Assembly (NCBI GenBank): GCA_025359565.1
Contig: JANYFY010000029.1
Span: forward strand, 1 to 64,000
Direction: 5' to 3'
Source of the DNA: Gammaproteobacteria bacterium
Lineage (GTDB): Bacteria > Pseudomonadota > Gammaproteobacteria > Steroidobacterales > Steroidobacteraceae
DNA: 64,000 nt
Shown: positions 1-9,078 of the stretch, one piece after another
Position numbering within the stretch: the first letter of the stretch is position 1
How the letters are laid out: every line of letters starts with the position of its first letter
Program-made: the position numbers and the translations under genes
The notes under the pieces: model-generated
Seen by the model: the letters and a program-made list of their open reading frames with translations, nothing else
What the model was told of the DNA's origin: nothing
The model's database searches: none

Positions 1-1578
1 ATCCTGCCTCCAAACATGTGAGGCTAGGAGGTAGTTGAGCGACGCTATTTCTCGACGCCAAGGCAGTTTGGAAGTGATTTTTAACCATTTGGCGTGCTGA
101 TTGAACATAGAATCGATTATGTGGATAAACGCCTCATAACAGTTAAAGAGCCCATGACGCCCGGTCAGCAGATAACCCTCCAGCCAGCCCTCACATTGAT
201 GTTCGCTGAGCATTTCCATTACGCGCCCCGATGGCGCAAGAAATTCATCACCCGGCACAGTCGCAGCTTCCCACTGGCGTGTGGTCACTTCAAAGAGAGC
301 CTCTAAGCCGTTAGAGAGTGTTTCGTCTGGGCCAAAGACGCGAAAATTCCGTTGCTCATTGTTCAGCTTTGCCACATCGCGCAGAAAACCGCCGAGCACA
401 TGAGTATCGCCTTTGCCTTGTACACCCGGCCGAGGCACTTCGACCGCGTAGTTGCGAAACTCCGGCATTCGTAAGTCGCGCAGCAGTTGACCACCATTGG
501 CGTGTGGATTCGCGCCCATCCGTCGTTCGCCCGTAGGTGCAAGGGCTGCCAGTTCGGGCTTCAGACGACCGTCGTGATCGAACAGCTCCTCAGGCCGGTA
601 GCTTCGCAACCATTCCTCCAGCATTTTAAGGTGTGCAGGATGACCAGCCGGGTCGGAAAGCGGTACTTGATGTGACCGAAAAGTGCCCTCTACCTGTCGG
701 CCGTCAACCATCTTTGGACCGGTCCAGCCTTTTGGGGACACCAGAACGATCATCGGCCAGCGAGGACGCACAAGTTTCCCATGTAAGCGAGCGTCCTGTT
801 GAATTTCCTTAATCTGCTCCACCGCCATGTCGAGCGTCGCCGCCATTTTCTCATGCATCAGTGTCGCATCGTGCCCCTCGACGAAGTAGGGAGTCCAGCC
901 GTAACCCCGCAGCAATTGTTCTAATTCCTCGCGACTGATGCGAGCAAGGATAGTCGGGTTGGAGATCTTGTAGCCGTTCAGATGCAAAATAGGCAGCACC
1001 GCTCCGTCGGTGGCAGGATTGAGAAACTTATTGGAATGCCAAGCCGTAGCCAACGGGCCCGTTTCCGCTTCGCCATCGCCGACAACGCAAGCGACAACAA
1101 GATGGGGATTATCGAACACCGCGCCGAACGAGTGACTAAGCGAATAACCTAGCTCGCCCCCCTCATGGATCGAGCCCGGACACTCCGGCGAAGCATGGCT
1201 TGGAATTCCTCCCGGAAACGAAAACTGAGTGAAGAGTTTTTTAAGTCCGGCCTCATCTTGACTGATGTTGGGATATATTTCGCTGTAGGTGCCCTCTAGG
1301 TAAGTGTTCCCTACGACCGCGGGGCCGCCGTGTCCAGGACCTGAGACGTAAATCATATCGAGATCATATTTCTTGATGACCCGATTTAAGTGCACATAAA
1401 TGAAATTCTGTCCGGGGGTCGTACCCCAGTGCCCCAATAGCATGTGCTTCACATCAGCAGGTATCAGTTGCCGTTTGAGCAATGGATTGTCATAAAGGTA
1501 CATTTGCCCGACCGCCAAATAGTTCGCGGCCCGCCAGTAAGCATCTATCAGGACAAGTATTTCAGGCGTGAGAGTCAC
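1..1578 (-). CDS. xfp: Phosphoketolase (Xfp family), C-terminus outside the window
   Basis: Thiamine-diphosphate enzyme that cleaves xylulose-5-phosphate and/or fructose-6-phosphate to acetyl phosphate and an aldose phosphate. The open frame gives about 526 residues before the window edge; the family has about 790, so the C-terminal third is missing. Visible family motifs are [11 protein letters not shown] (residues 49-59), GPGHGGPAV (80-88), [11 protein letters not shown] (139-149), the ThDP-binding GDGEAETG (168-175) and HLNGYKIS (199-206). The start is GTG, preceded by AAGGAG and overlapping the ackA stop as GTGA, which implies translational coupling. Its acetyl phosphate is the substrate of the acetate kinase encoded just upstream, giving ATP and acetate. 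Family assignment is firm; substrate preference cannot be read. Confidence 0.96.
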   Translation of the reverse strand, partial: MTLTPEILVLIDAYWRAANYLAVGQMYLYDNPLLKRQLIPADVKHMLLGHWGTTPGQNFIYVHLNRVIKKYDLDMIYVSGPGHGGPAVVGNTYLEGTYSEIYPNISQDEAGLKKLFTQFSFPGGIPSHASPECPGSIHEGGELGYSLSHSFGAVFDNPHLVVACVVGDGEAETGPLATAWHSNKFLNPATDGAVLPILHLNGYKISNPTILARISREELEQLLRGYGWTPYFVEGHDATLMHEKMAATLDMAVEQIKEIQQDARLHGKLVRPRWPMIVLVSPKGWTGPKMVDGRQVEGTFRSHQVPLSDPAGHPAHLKMLEEWLRSYRPEELFDHDGRLKPELAALAPTGERRMGANPHANGGQLLRDLRMPEFRNYAVEVPRPGVQGKGDTHVLGGFLRDVAKLNNEQRNFRVFGPDETLSNGLEALFEVTTRQWEAATVPGDEFLAPSGRVMEMLSEHQCEGWLEGYLLTGRHGLFNCYEAFIHIIDSMFNQHAKWLKITSKLPWRREIASLNYLLASHVWRQD

Positions 1579-2744
1579 AGCAGCTCCTTGAAGCGCTGCA
1601 GCGAGCGCGCAATCATCATTTCTTCATCAGTACGAATGACGCGAACAATGGCGCGGCACGCATCGCGGGAAATCACCGCAGCAGTGGCGGCATTGCGCGA
1701 TGCATCCAATTCTATGCCTAGAAAACCAAGTCTCTCACAAACCCTCGTGCGGACTACAGGCGCGTTCTCGCCGATGCCACCCGCAAACACCAGAGTGTCC
1801 ACGCCACCGAGCACCGCCGCGAACGCTCCAATCCACTTAGCGACCTGATAACAGAAGAGCGTCACCGCTTCAGCAGCATGAGATTCAGTACCTTCGAGCC
1901 TTAGCAAATCGCGCATGTCTGAGCTAATTTGTGAAACTCCTAGCAGTCCCGACCTGTGGTTAACTAAGTGTTGAAACTGGGCTGCGGTCATCTGCTCCGT
2001 CTGCGCCAAATAAAAAATCAAGTTAGGATCCAAATCACCTGAGCGCGTGCTCATCATAAGCCCGGAAGCCGGCGTGAAACTCATGCTGGTATCAATGCTT
2101 TGGCCGTTGCGAACTGCAGCAAGACTCGCACCGTTGCCAAGGTGCGCCAAGATGACACGTCCATGGGTCGCCGCCGGATCGCCTAAGCGCACTAGTTCTT
2201 CCATAAGGTACGAATAAGAAAGACCATGAAAGCCATAGCGTTCTACACCTAGCGCTTGATATTTGCGTGGAATAGGTAGCAATCGCGCCACCTGCGGCAT
2301 ATCGCGATGAAATGCCGTATCAAAACAGGCAATCTGTGGCAGGTGTGGATGTCGCTTGCCAAGCGCCTTGATCAATTCAATCTCGCGAGGGAGATGCTCA
2401 GGATCGAAGGGTGTCATACGATGCAATTCGCCCAGCAAATCTACCGTGATCAACTCGGGCTTGCTGTGCCTCATGCCATGCACTACACGATGTCCCACGG
2501 CGCGAATGAATCCGAAGCTCGGCTGTGCCTCTAGCCAGGCTAAAACAATATCTGAAGGGCTTCCGGCATTTTTCTCAATAACTTGACGGTGCAACAACTG
2601 TCCCGAAGAATCATTGACCGTGAAGGTCGTGTCGGTGAGGCCGATCCGCTCAAGCTTACCGCGCAAGCTTAAACTTAAGGACTCCGCATCATCATACAGA
2701 GCAAATCGAATACTCGACGAACCAGCATTAAGGGTCAGAAACAC
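1575..2744 (-). CDS. ackA: Acetate kinase
   Basis: Interconverts acetyl phosphate plus ADP with acetate plus ATP in the cytoplasm. I place the start at a GTG (2744) just before the N-terminal phosphate-binding signature NAGSSS (residues 6-11), giving 389 residues, close to the usual 400. The open frame continues to 2858, but that extension lies inside the upstream regulator gene and has no family resemblance. Other motifs are GHRVVHG, DTAFH, RYGFHG, HLGNGAS and the C-terminal GGIGEN. It overlaps the crp-like gene by 17 nt and the phosphoketolase gene by 4 nt, so the three form a tight operon that turns sugar phosphates into acetate with ATP gain. Confidence 0.95.
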   Translation of the reverse strand: MFLTLNAGSSSIRFALYDDAESLSLSLRGKLERIGLTDTTFTVNDSSGQLLHRQVIEKNAGSPSDIVLAWLEAQPSFGFIRAVGHRVVHGMRHSKPELITVDLLGELHRMTPFDPEHLPREIELIKALGKRHPHLPQIACFDTAFHRDMPQVARLLPIPRKYQALGVERYGFHGLSYSYLMEELVRLGDPAATHGRVILAHLGNGASLAAVRNGQSIDTSMSFTPASGLMMSTRSGDLDPNLIFYLAQTEQMTAAQFQHLVNHRSGLLGVSQISSDMRDLLRLEGTESHAAEAVTLFCYQVAKWIGAFAAVLGGVDTLVFAGGIGENAPVVRTRVCERLGFLGIELDASRNAATAAVISRDACRAIVRVIRTDEEMMIARSLQRFKELL

Positions 2745-3501
2745 AGCTGATTGGGCTTTGAGGTACTTTAGCGACCCTTTCGGGTAACAACCGGTCGCAT
2801 TCTCGTTTAACGACTGCGTAGCACTCGCAAGTTCGCGCCTCAAGCCCAGGCCGGTCAATAACAGTAATTCGGCCGCGGCTGTATTGTATCAATCCTGCAT
2901 TTTGCAAGTGGCCCGCCGCCTCCGTCACTCCTTCGCGCCTTACGCCGAGCATATTAGCTATAAGCTCCTGGGTCATGACCAATTGGTTAGAACTCAACCG
3001 GTCTAAACTTAATAACAGCCAGCGGCACAATTGCTGATCGAGAGAGTGATGACGGTTACACACCGCCGTTTGAGCCATTTGAGTCAATAGCGCCTGCGTG
3101 TAACGCAATAACAGGTGCTGCATCGCCCCAGCCCGCGCAAATTCATCTTTCAGATATTGGCCACTTAGCTGATAACCATGCCCAGCGCTCTGCACGACTG
3201 CTCGGCTAGGAGTTGTTTCACCACCCATAAAAAGTGATACACCGATTATGCCCTCATTGCCGACTACCGCGATTTCGGCCGAAGCGCCGTCCGCCATTAC
3301 ATAGAGTAATGAAACTATAGAATCGATGGGAAAATACACATCTCGTAACAACGTACCCGACTCATACAACACCTCACCGAGGGGTAAATCGACAGGTTTT
3401 AGATGTGGCAATAAACGCTGGAAGTCCACGCTGGGCAATGCCGCCAACAGGTGGTTATGCAGTGGATGATGATATATCTTTTGTAATACTCTTCCGTACA
3501 T
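2728..3501 (-). CDS. Crp/Fnr family transcriptional regulator
   Basis: A 257-residue regulator with an N-terminal cyclic-nucleotide-binding-type beta barrel (about 35-150) and a C-terminal winged helix. The helix-turn-helix lies around TQELIANMLGVRREGVTEA (about residues 180-198). The barrel lacks a convincing cAMP phosphate-binding arginine cassette and has no cysteine cluster like that of Fnr, so the ligand is unknown. It is the first gene of the ackA-phosphoketolase operon and overlaps ackA, which suggests autoregulated control of that bypass (inference). The start at 3501 has only a weak ribosome binding site. Confidence 0.88.
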   Translation of the reverse strand: MYGRVLQKIYHHPLHNHLLAALPSVDFQRLLPHLKPVDLPLGEVLYESGTLLRDVYFPIDSIVSLLYVMADGASAEIAVVGNEGIIGVSLFMGGETTPSRAVVQSAGHGYQLSGQYLKDEFARAGAMQHLLLRYTQALLTQMAQTAVCNRHHSLDQQLCRWLLLSLDRLSSNQLVMTQELIANMLGVRREGVTEAAGHLQNAGLIQYSRGRITVIDRPGLEARTCECYAVVKRECDRLLPERVAKVPQSPISCVSDP

Positions 3502-3656
3502 ATGCTTCTAGCGCCCGATTAGATCGAAAAACCGGTCGTCCATGTAGGCTTCCGCAAACCTAAATACGCCTAAGCCAATATAATAACCTTGCAAAACGAT
3601 TCGCATAACTCCCATTGTGAATACACCGGAGTCAGACTATGCCTACACGATAATCT

Positions 3657-4613
3657 TTAAGCGTAGGACTGCGCTAACTCTCGCCCTTCGGTGTTCTCTT
3701 CATCCCGCATGGGCAAGCCAAAATCGTTCGCTATTACGGCTCTTAAGAAAAAGCCGTCGGCACTGTTCTGCGTGTTTACAATCGCGAGTCTAAATCCACC
3801 AGGCGGCATTGCTTGCAGCCCAAAAGCATTGTCAGCAAGAAATGTAATTTGGACACTCTTGATGGACGGTGCCGAGCGGTAGGCTATTTGCCGATATATA
3901 TCAGGATGCTTATAGGTACGATTATGCGGACCGAAGAGTACTATGCTGTATCCGTCCGAGCGGTTCGAATCTTTAAAATCCCAAGTTCCATATTGGTACA
4001 GGCGAACGACTGCCTCCAACCAGCCCTCACCATATAGGTCAGGCCACTGATCTGAAAAGCGCAAATGCGCTTCAATAATTCGACCACCAATGCTCTCGAT
4101 GTTCAACATACCCGTGTACGTAGGCATGAAATTAGCTATCCACCGACGGCAATAGCGTTCCAAATTTATTCTAGGGGAGGCCTCGACTACCCAGTAATCG
4201 AAAGTGCCTCCGCCCGCGGGTATACCCAATGTATTACGACACCACAACACGCTTCCATTCACTACGGCAAAGTCAGAGCTAACGTGATCACCTGCTAAAT
4301 AGGTGGTCCAGAAATTCCCAAACGGACATTTATTTTTAAACTCATCGGGGCGATTGATCATGCAACTACCGATGCCCATCCCCTTAAGGTTAACCACAGG
4401 TTTACTAAACACGGGATATCGCAGCGGCATCTCGTCGGGAAGGCCACACTCCAACGACTGCGTTTTAGCCACCATCAATTTATTGTAAACCCAACGATAT
4501 CTTGAATTAAAACGATACGCATCTACATCGTCGGTCGGGATATGCACATCATCAGGACATGACACATTCACGAAATATTGTTCTCGCCACGGATCGCACT
4601 CATAGATAGGCAT
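3657..4613 (-). CDS. Uncharacterised conserved protein, weak ATP-grasp resemblance
   Basis: A soluble 318-residue protein without signal peptide or membrane segment. I do not recognise a named family. The stretch GMLNIESIGGRIIEAHLR (about residues 190-207) followed by DLYGEGWLEAVVRLY resembles the metal/ATP-binding C-terminal part of ATP-grasp ligases, where a glutamate and a downstream I-I-E-x-x-x-R face the nucleotide. The MPPGGFRLAIVN segment near residue 270 looks conserved-like. The ribosome binding site is weak. It stands between the acetate operon and the AI-2E/outer-membrane pair, each separated by more than 100 bp, so it is probably its own unit. The ATP-grasp link is inference only. 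Confidence 0.7.
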   Translation of the reverse strand: MPIYECDPWREQYFVNVSCPDDVHIPTDDVDAYRFNSRYRWVYNKLMVAKTQSLECGLPDEMPLRYPVFSKPVVNLKGMGIGSCMINRPDEFKNKCPFGNFWTTYLAGDHVSSDFAVVNGSVLWCRNTLGIPAGGGTFDYWVVEASPRINLERYCRRWIANFMPTYTGMLNIESIGGRIIEAHLRFSDQWPDLYGEGWLEAVVRLYQYGTWDFKDSNRSDGYSIVLFGPHNRTYKHPDIYRQIAYRSAPSIKSVQITFLADNAFGLQAMPPGGFRLAIVNTQNSADGFFLRAVIANDFGLPMRDEENTEGRELAQSYA

Positions 4614-4694
4614 TGCCAGACGCTCATTTATTGCTTGCTAAGTATAGTCGGTTCAACCGAATGGAAAGTCTACACGCAACAATCGATTTATAAT

Positions 4695-4737
4695 GTAGGG
4701 GGTTGCTGACCTCGGAATTTCCGACTACAAACCCCCT
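4695..4737 (-). terminator. Possible stem-loop terminator after the outer-membrane protein gene
   Basis: The arms TAGGGGGTT and AACCCCCTA pair over 9 bp around a loop that holds a second small stem (CGGAA/TTCCG). The upstream arm overlaps the last codons of the gene ending at 4725. The tract after the stem on the minus strand is AT-rich but not a pure T run, so rho-independent termination is only probable. Confidence 0.45.
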
Positions 4738-5822
4738 AGAGGACGGCCTCCACCGAACAGCAATTCGAGCCCAATGCCGCACCCTACGCTAGGCGATCGA
4801 GGGTCTGTCAATTTTTCTCGCGGCCAATCGACACTGGACCGCAACTCGAGAATTAACCAATCTCTAGACAAGTTCTGGCGATATATAAAATGTACGCCAT
4901 AATCATGCAGAGGCACGACTGCATCCATCTCACCGTCCGCGGCGAGTTGTAAGGCAACTGCACGTCGTTCAGACAGTTTATGAAATAGAGTCCCATTGAC
5001 GTAGCCTCGCACCCCTCGAGACCGTTGCGAAAAAGTAGCAGACGCTTCCGACCGTAAAAACCAACTATTGCTATCTACTCGCCCATTAAACACATGGTCA
5101 AGGTCGGCGCGGGTGGTGATGCCGAACCCTTCTCTCTGATCCCAAAATGTCGTTTGTTTCAAAGTCATGACCGAGGCTTTCCGAATCGGTTTTACGTAGT
5201 AATAACTTCCTTTAAGAAAGGGATCAAGCGGCGTGGTAATCCGTATGCCCGCACTTGAATCAAACCATCCGCCGGTTTTTCGAGGCGGCCCCGAATAGCC
5301 GAGGCCTACCAAAGTTTGCTCATCTACCAAGCCGCCGAATTGGCGGGGAATGGTTCCCGAAGTTTGCTGTTCTTCGGAAATAGCTTCGTTGCGGTCAAAT
5401 CGCCCCACGAATGCGTGAACTCGCTCGTCCCATTGAGGAAGCGGCAAGTCCGCATGAAATCTTAATCGAGGATGCGCCCCATAATAGCGACTCCACAGGA
5501 ATGCGGTTTCTAACGAACCCGAGGCTGTACGGTACACACTATTATCTGGCGGTGGCCCAAAAAGCCCATCTATCCACCGCGCGGAACTGCAAGCCCCGGA
5601 TTGTAATCCAGCCTGAATGCGATCCACCCAAACGGGTGGGCCCGCAGTGCTGGTCGAATTTTTTGCCTGTATAGTGCAATCCGCGGACGGCGAGTCATCC
5701 GCTAACGCGTTAGTCGAAAATCCCGACGAACCCAGCAGCAAAAAACCGATTAAAACTCTGAGTTGGCCTGCCATGCATCCGAGCGCAACCCAACCCTTTG
5801 CGCTCGCCGCTAGCCGATTCAC
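4725..5822 (-). CDS. Predicted outer-membrane beta-barrel protein
   Basis: A 365-residue exported protein. A hydrophobic signal segment lies at residues 23-38, ending near ALADD; an internal start at residue 18 (MAGQLR) would give a more normal signal peptide. The mature part has alternating aromatic and polar strands (SGSYYYVK-, SWFLRSEASATF-, YGVHFIYRQ-type segments) and ends with a short glycine-rich tail, not the classical terminal Phe. The reading start at 5822 is GTG, and GTGA overlaps the stop of the AI-2E permease gene, so both are translated together. Function unknown; a barrel that works with the permease is possible. Confidence 0.65.
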   Translation of the reverse strand: MNRLAASAKGWVALGCMAGQLRVLIGFLLLGSSGFSTNALADDSPSADCTIQAKNSTSTAGPPVWVDRIQAGLQSGACSSARWIDGLFGPPPDNSVYRTASGSLETAFLWSRYYGAHPRLRFHADLPLPQWDERVHAFVGRFDRNEAISEEQQTSGTIPRQFGGLVDEQTLVGLGYSGPPRKTGGWFDSSAGIRITTPLDPFLKGSYYYVKPIRKASVMTLKQTTFWDQREGFGITTRADLDHVFNGRVDSNSWFLRSEASATFSQRSRGVRGYVNGTLFHKLSERRAVALQLAADGEMDAVVPLHDYGVHFIYRQNLSRDWLILELRSSVDWPREKLTDPRSPSVGCGIGLELLFGGGRPLGGL

Positions 5823-6964
5823 TGCCTCGGACCCCCCTTGCGCCGCGCCAGCTGGCGTAGCCTATTGACACGGTCCGCGCTCTGACCGTTGGGACCTAAA
5901 AATTCCATCAATGCCGCACCACTCTCGGTATTTTCGGCAATGACTTTCAACGCCACGAGCAGGGGCGTCGCAAGAATGACGCCCGATATCCCCCAGAAAA
6001 GACCACCAAACCACAGTCCTAGAAAAACCAGAAGTGGATTGACGTTCAGTCGGCGGCCCACCAACAACGGTTGTACAATTTGACCTTCGATTAACGCCAG
6101 GGTCCCGTAGGTCGCAGCTACTCCAAAAACGTGGCTCAAAGAATTAAATGAAACAAGAGCCACTAAAGTCAACAGAATTAAGGTTATCGCGGCACCCGCG
6201 TAAGGGATGTAATTGAGCACCGCGGCTACAATGCCCCAAAGATAGGCGGTCGGCATACCCCAGGCGGTCATCGCGGCGGCGGTCGCTATCCCCAGCCCGA
6301 CGTTAATTAAGGTAGTGGTAATATAAAATCTACCTAGCTCAGCCCGTAGTTTTTCCAGAATATGTATCACATATGACACATTCAAATTATCGACAAATGC
6401 AACCGTCATTCGGGCCAACATCGGGGGCCCCCCGGCGAGTAAAAAAAGTGTAACAATTACAAAGGTGGAAATACCTGCCAATGTTCCACTGGTGGCGTCC
6501 AAAATTACTGCCGAGGCACTCTCCCCTGCGACAACGGCCACGGGTTGAGCCCCGCCCTGCGCGCGCGACGCCATTTCTATACTGGCAGCGTTCTTCCGCA
6601 GATCATCAATGTGAACCATGAAGCTCGCCACCGGACTTAGCTTGCGCTTAATTAAGGACATCGTTTGCGGCGCTTTGGCAAACCACTCCTGAGAAGGCGC
6701 CCAGATAAGGTTAACGACACCCGCCATCAGTGACAGCACCACTAGGAGTATCAGTGCTGCACTCACGTTGCGCGGTATACGAAGTCTATGCAACGCTTCA
6801 ACCGGGCCTGAAAGAACTAAGCTAAATAGCAACGCAAGGGCGATTGGAGAAAACGCTGCACGTCCCACGTATAACAAGCAGCCGAGAACCGCCAACATTA
6901 AAAACTTTCCGGTGTTGAACCCCGTGTGGCCTCGCGTGTTGGCCAGCAAATCAAGTTTGCCCAT
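5819..6964 (-). CDS. AI-2E family transporter (PerM-like membrane protein)
   Basis: A 381-residue polytopic inner-membrane protein with the AI-2E_transport architecture: paired N-terminal helices (about 20-75), a soluble periplasmic segment (about 80-150), then a bundle of helices to about residue 345 with the family-like segments NYIPYAGA and LLVGRRLNVNPLLVFLGL. Members export or import small molecules or act as ion antiporters; the substrate here is unknown. GGGGAG sits 7 nt before the ATG and fixes the start. The gene is first in a two-gene overlapping unit with the outer-membrane protein. Confidence 0.88.
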   Translation of the reverse strand: MGKLDLLANTRGHTGFNTGKFLMLAVLGCLLYVGRAAFSPIALALLFSLVLSGPVEALHRLRIPRNVSAALILLVVLSLMAGVVNLIWAPSQEWFAKAPQTMSLIKRKLSPVASFMVHIDDLRKNAASIEMASRAQGGAQPVAVVAGESASAVILDATSGTLAGISTFVIVTLFLLAGGPPMLARMTVAFVDNLNVSYVIHILEKLRAELGRFYITTTLINVGLGIATAAAMTAWGMPTAYLWGIVAAVLNYIPYAGAAITLILLTLVALVSFNSLSHVFGVAATYGTLALIEGQIVQPLLVGRRLNVNPLLVFLGLWFGGLFWGISGVILATPLLVALKVIAENTESGAALMEFLGPNGQSADRVNRLRQLARRKGGPRQ

Positions 6965-7019
6965 TTACACTCCCCAATCATCCCATCACTTTTGCGCTGT
7001 CTTTTGGTAGCTAAGTCTA

Positions 7020-7335
7020 TTACAAAGACACTGATTTATGCTCACCTAAATCGCGCGGGGTGTCTCCAGTGGCAACCGCGCGTGCAATGGCAAATAACTG
7101 AACCAATTTGCTGCTCTCCGCATCCCAGTATTCGCCATGATTCGGCGTAATCTCAAGCAAAACTACTTATGAGGATTCCACGACCTCCGGAAACCAAGCC
7201 TGAATCGCCGTATTCCAAAACTCCTTCTTCCGGGCTACATCGACGTTAATTCGGGCGGTTCCGGACACACTTTTGCTTAGTCATGCTCCATAGCTTTAGC
7301 TGCAAATCGGTAGGTTTGCAGGCTTCATTACTCAT
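7020..7335 (-). pseudogene. Relic of a pyridoxamine-5'-phosphate-oxidase-like general stress protein
   Basis: Reading leftward from 7268, one frame gives SGTARINVDVARKKEFWN, then AWFPEVVESS, a TAA stop, and continues in the same frame with LLEITPNHGEYWD, SSKLVQLFAIARA and GDTPRDLGEH before TAA at 7020. This is the C-terminal half of the flavin-binding stress protein family (GSP26/Pyrid_ox_like). An ATG at 7335 overlapping the stop of the preceding small gene opens the probable original N-terminus (MSNEACKPTDLQLKLWSM), followed by a deletion and frame change. It was probably the last gene of the DUF1328-BON operon. Confidence 0.75.
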
Positions 7336-7480
7336 ACCGCGTAGGGCCTCCTTCATCTTCCCAACGATCTACTGCTGCGGAGTCGTGCAGCGCCTCTGCA
7401 CGTGTCGCGACATATCTCGTCCAAACAACAAACCCAACACCCAACAAAGTGACTAGACTCATAAATCTAAGTGGTTGCAT
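7328..7480 (-). CDS. Small single-pass membrane protein (50 aa)
   Basis: An open frame starting MQPLRFMSLVTLLGVGFVVW has one hydrophobic helix (about residues 8-20) and a charged tail containing RWEDEGG. AGGATGGGAT directly precedes the ATG. It lies 10 nt downstream of the BON-domain lipoprotein gene on the same strand and overlaps the start of the relic behind it, which supports a genuine operon position. Function unknown. Confidence 0.65.
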   Translation of the reverse strand: MQPLRFMSLVTLLGVGFVVWTRYVATRAEALHDSAAVDRWEDEGGPTRYE

Positions 7481-7489
7481 ATCCCATCC

Positions 7490-8047
7490 TCACTTTACGG
7501 TGATTTGATTGTCCACTTTCGAAACTCCGCTTACCGCGCCCGCTATTTCCGCAGCAGCACTACGCGCAACGCCGCTGTCTACAAAACCGGCGAGGAGCAC
7601 CACTCCGTCACGTGTCTGTACTTCAATTTGATGCGCTTCTGTTCGCTTATCACCAATCAAAGCGGCTTTGACTTTAATAGAAATTCCAGCATCATCAATC
7701 GCGACACCAGCGCTGCGATCCGCTCCCTTAAGTTTTAAATTGTTATCCACATCCACGACCCCGTTAACTTTTGTGGCAACAACCTTCGCTTCATTACGTT
7801 GTTGCGTCGAATCAACAAAACCGTTCAACTGCACTCGACCCTTAAACGTAATAACATCAATATCACGTGCTTTCGTCACGGGATCGGCTATTAATGCGGA
7901 CTTTACTCGAGTAGTTACTACAGCATCATCTACCACTTCTCCGGTAGATTTTTGGGTACGCGTGGATGCACAGCTGGCCACCAGCGTAAGGCTGACCAGT
8001 AACGCTCCACTGCAAAGAATATTTTTTACATTTCGATTTCTATTCAT
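7490..8047 (-). CDS. BON-domain lipoprotein (OsmY/DolP-like)
   Basis: A 185-residue exported lipoprotein: a signal peptide ends in the lipobox VASC (Cys about residue 26). Two BON domains follow, about residues 42-108 and 118-185, each with the V-K-x-A-L-I start and a central GxVxLxGFV(D) turn. BON proteins bind phospholipid or the envelope and are usually induced by osmotic or envelope stress. It lies between DUF1328 and a 50-residue membrane protein on the same strand. Confidence 0.9.
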   Translation of the reverse strand: MNRNRNVKNILCSGALLVSLTLVASCASTRTQKSTGEVVDDAVVTTRVKSALIADPVTKARDIDVITFKGRVQLNGFVDSTQQRNEAKVVATKVNGVVDVDNNLKLKGADRSAGVAIDDAGISIKVKAALIGDKRTEAHQIEVQTRDGVVLLAGFVDSGVARSAAAEIAGAVSGVSKVDNQITVK

Positions 8048-8076
8048 AAGTTTGCTCTCTGATAGTAAAGATAGCT

Positions 8077-8241
8077 TTAAATACGCCGCGTTGCGTTAAT
8101 AATGAAGGTAGCGGCAGCCAATATCAAAAACACCACAAACAGAATTTTTGCAATGCTCGCAGCGCCGACTGCGATTCCAGTAAAACCGAAAACCGCGGCG
8201 ATTAGAGCGATTACAAAAAATATCACGGCATAGTGCAACAT
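8077..8241 (-). CDS. DUF1328 small membrane protein (YtjA-like)
   Basis: A 54-residue protein starting [20 protein letters not shown] with two hydrophobic helices and an A/G-rich turn ([14 protein letters not shown]), which is the DUF1328 pattern. CAGGAG lies 6-7 nt before the ATG. It is too short for usual gene-length cut-offs. It heads the BON operon (29 nt to the BON gene). A close paralogue lies at 44246-44407. Confidence 0.88.
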   Translation of the reverse strand: MLHYAVIFFVIALIAAVFGFTGIAVGAASIAKILFVVFLILAAATFIINATRRI

Positions 8242-8318
8242 TTTAATCTCCTGTTTTTAAGGTCGTTATTGTCCGTTTTAATCGGATCCAGACACAGTCA
8301 GTACGGCGATAAAATATT

Positions 8319-8356
8319 TGTAGGACTCCGCCTTCATTAAGGTAATTTATCCTACA
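8319..8356. promoter_or_regulatory. Inverted pair of TGTAGGA/TCCTACA boxes between DUF1328 and CsbD genes
   Basis: TGTAGGA (8319-8325) and TCCTACA (8350-8356) are exact reverse complements separated by 24 bp in the divergent gap between the DUF1328-BON operon (left) and the CsbD operon (right). The same heptamer recurs in other stress-gene gaps of this window. A regulator or alternative-sigma site is inferred, not shown. Confidence 0.4.
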
Positions 8357-8483
8357 CAGACAGGTCTTCAGCTCCGACATCTGGGTACGAGCACGATATT
8401 TACTATTTGGTTAAGGTCTTGTCTGCAAGTGCGTGACAGCTCGCGTATCGGCCGCTTGCCGATCATTAATTCAGGAGTAACCT

Positions 8484-8669
8484 ATGGGTATTAATAAGGA
8501 TCAAGTTGAAGGACGCGCAAAGGAAGTGGCTGGCAAAGTTCAAGGAGAGTTCGGTAAATTGGTTGGTAATAAAGCTCAGCAAGTGAAGGGCGCTCTCAAA
8601 GAAGCAGTTGGTGCTGGACAGGCCAAAGCAGGCGATCTCGCGGAAAAAGTAAAAGGTCTTAATAAGTAA
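8484..8669 (+). CDS. CsbD-family stress response protein
   Basis: A 61-residue hydrophilic, lysine-rich protein with the CsbD signature (NKDQVEGRAKEVAGKVQGE at residues 4-22) and a repeat-like helical second half. CAGGAG lies 8 nt before the ATG. CsbD-like proteins are abundant general-stress proteins of unknown mechanism. It is first in a run with the DUF883 and YqjE-like genes (15 and 16 nt gaps). Confidence 0.93.
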   Translation: MGINKDQVEGRAKEVAGKVQGEFGKLVGNKAQQVKGALKEAVGAGQAKAGDLAEKVKGLNK

Positions 8670-8684
8670 CTAGAGGAATTTGCC

Positions 8685-9062
8685 ATGGATTCTACATTTA
8701 ATGATAGTACTAAAGCGATACGAGGCGATGTTAATGAATTTAAAGCGCATGCCGTGGATGCTGCCCGGAAAGTAAAAGCGGCGGGAGGACAAGAAGTCAG
8801 CAACTTAATGGCCGACGTTCAAGATTTACTCAGTCGGGTTACCCATGTTGCGGATCCGGAGATTGCTCGACTGCGGACTAAAGTGGAACAGGCTATGACT
8901 ACAGCCAAGAAAGCGATTGCTGATGGTTCAGAACAAGTGCAAAAACAGGCAAAAAATGCAATGGCGGCCGGTGACGCCTATGTGCAAGAACAGCCTTGGC
9001 AGGCGGTAGGTGTTGCAGCGGTTGTTGGCTTGGTGGTTGGCTATCTAGCCGCTAGACGATAG
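8685..9062 (+). CDS. DUF883 (YqjD/ElaB-like) membrane-anchored protein
   Basis: A 125-residue protein: amphipathic helices over residues 1-90, then a C-terminal hydrophobic anchor (AVGVAAVVGLVVGYLAARR), the classical DUF883 layout. YqjD/ElaB relatives are tail-anchored inner-membrane proteins that associate with ribosomes in stationary phase. GAGG precedes the ATG. It sits between CsbD and the YqjE-like gene, as in the yqjCDEK-type cluster. Confidence 0.92.
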   Translation: MDSTFNDSTKAIRGDVNEFKAHAVDAARKVKAAGGQEVSNLMADVQDLLSRVTHVADPEIARLRTKVEQAMTTAKKAIADGSEQVQKQAKNAMAAGDAYVQEQPWQAVGVAAVVGLVVGYLAARR

Positions 9063-9078
9063 ACGATAGACATAGCAA

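Noticed and set aside
2745-2858. N-terminal extension of acetate kinase to an upstream ATG
   Set aside because: It lies within the Crp-type gene and adds residues absent from acetate kinases; the GTG at 2744 fits the family start.
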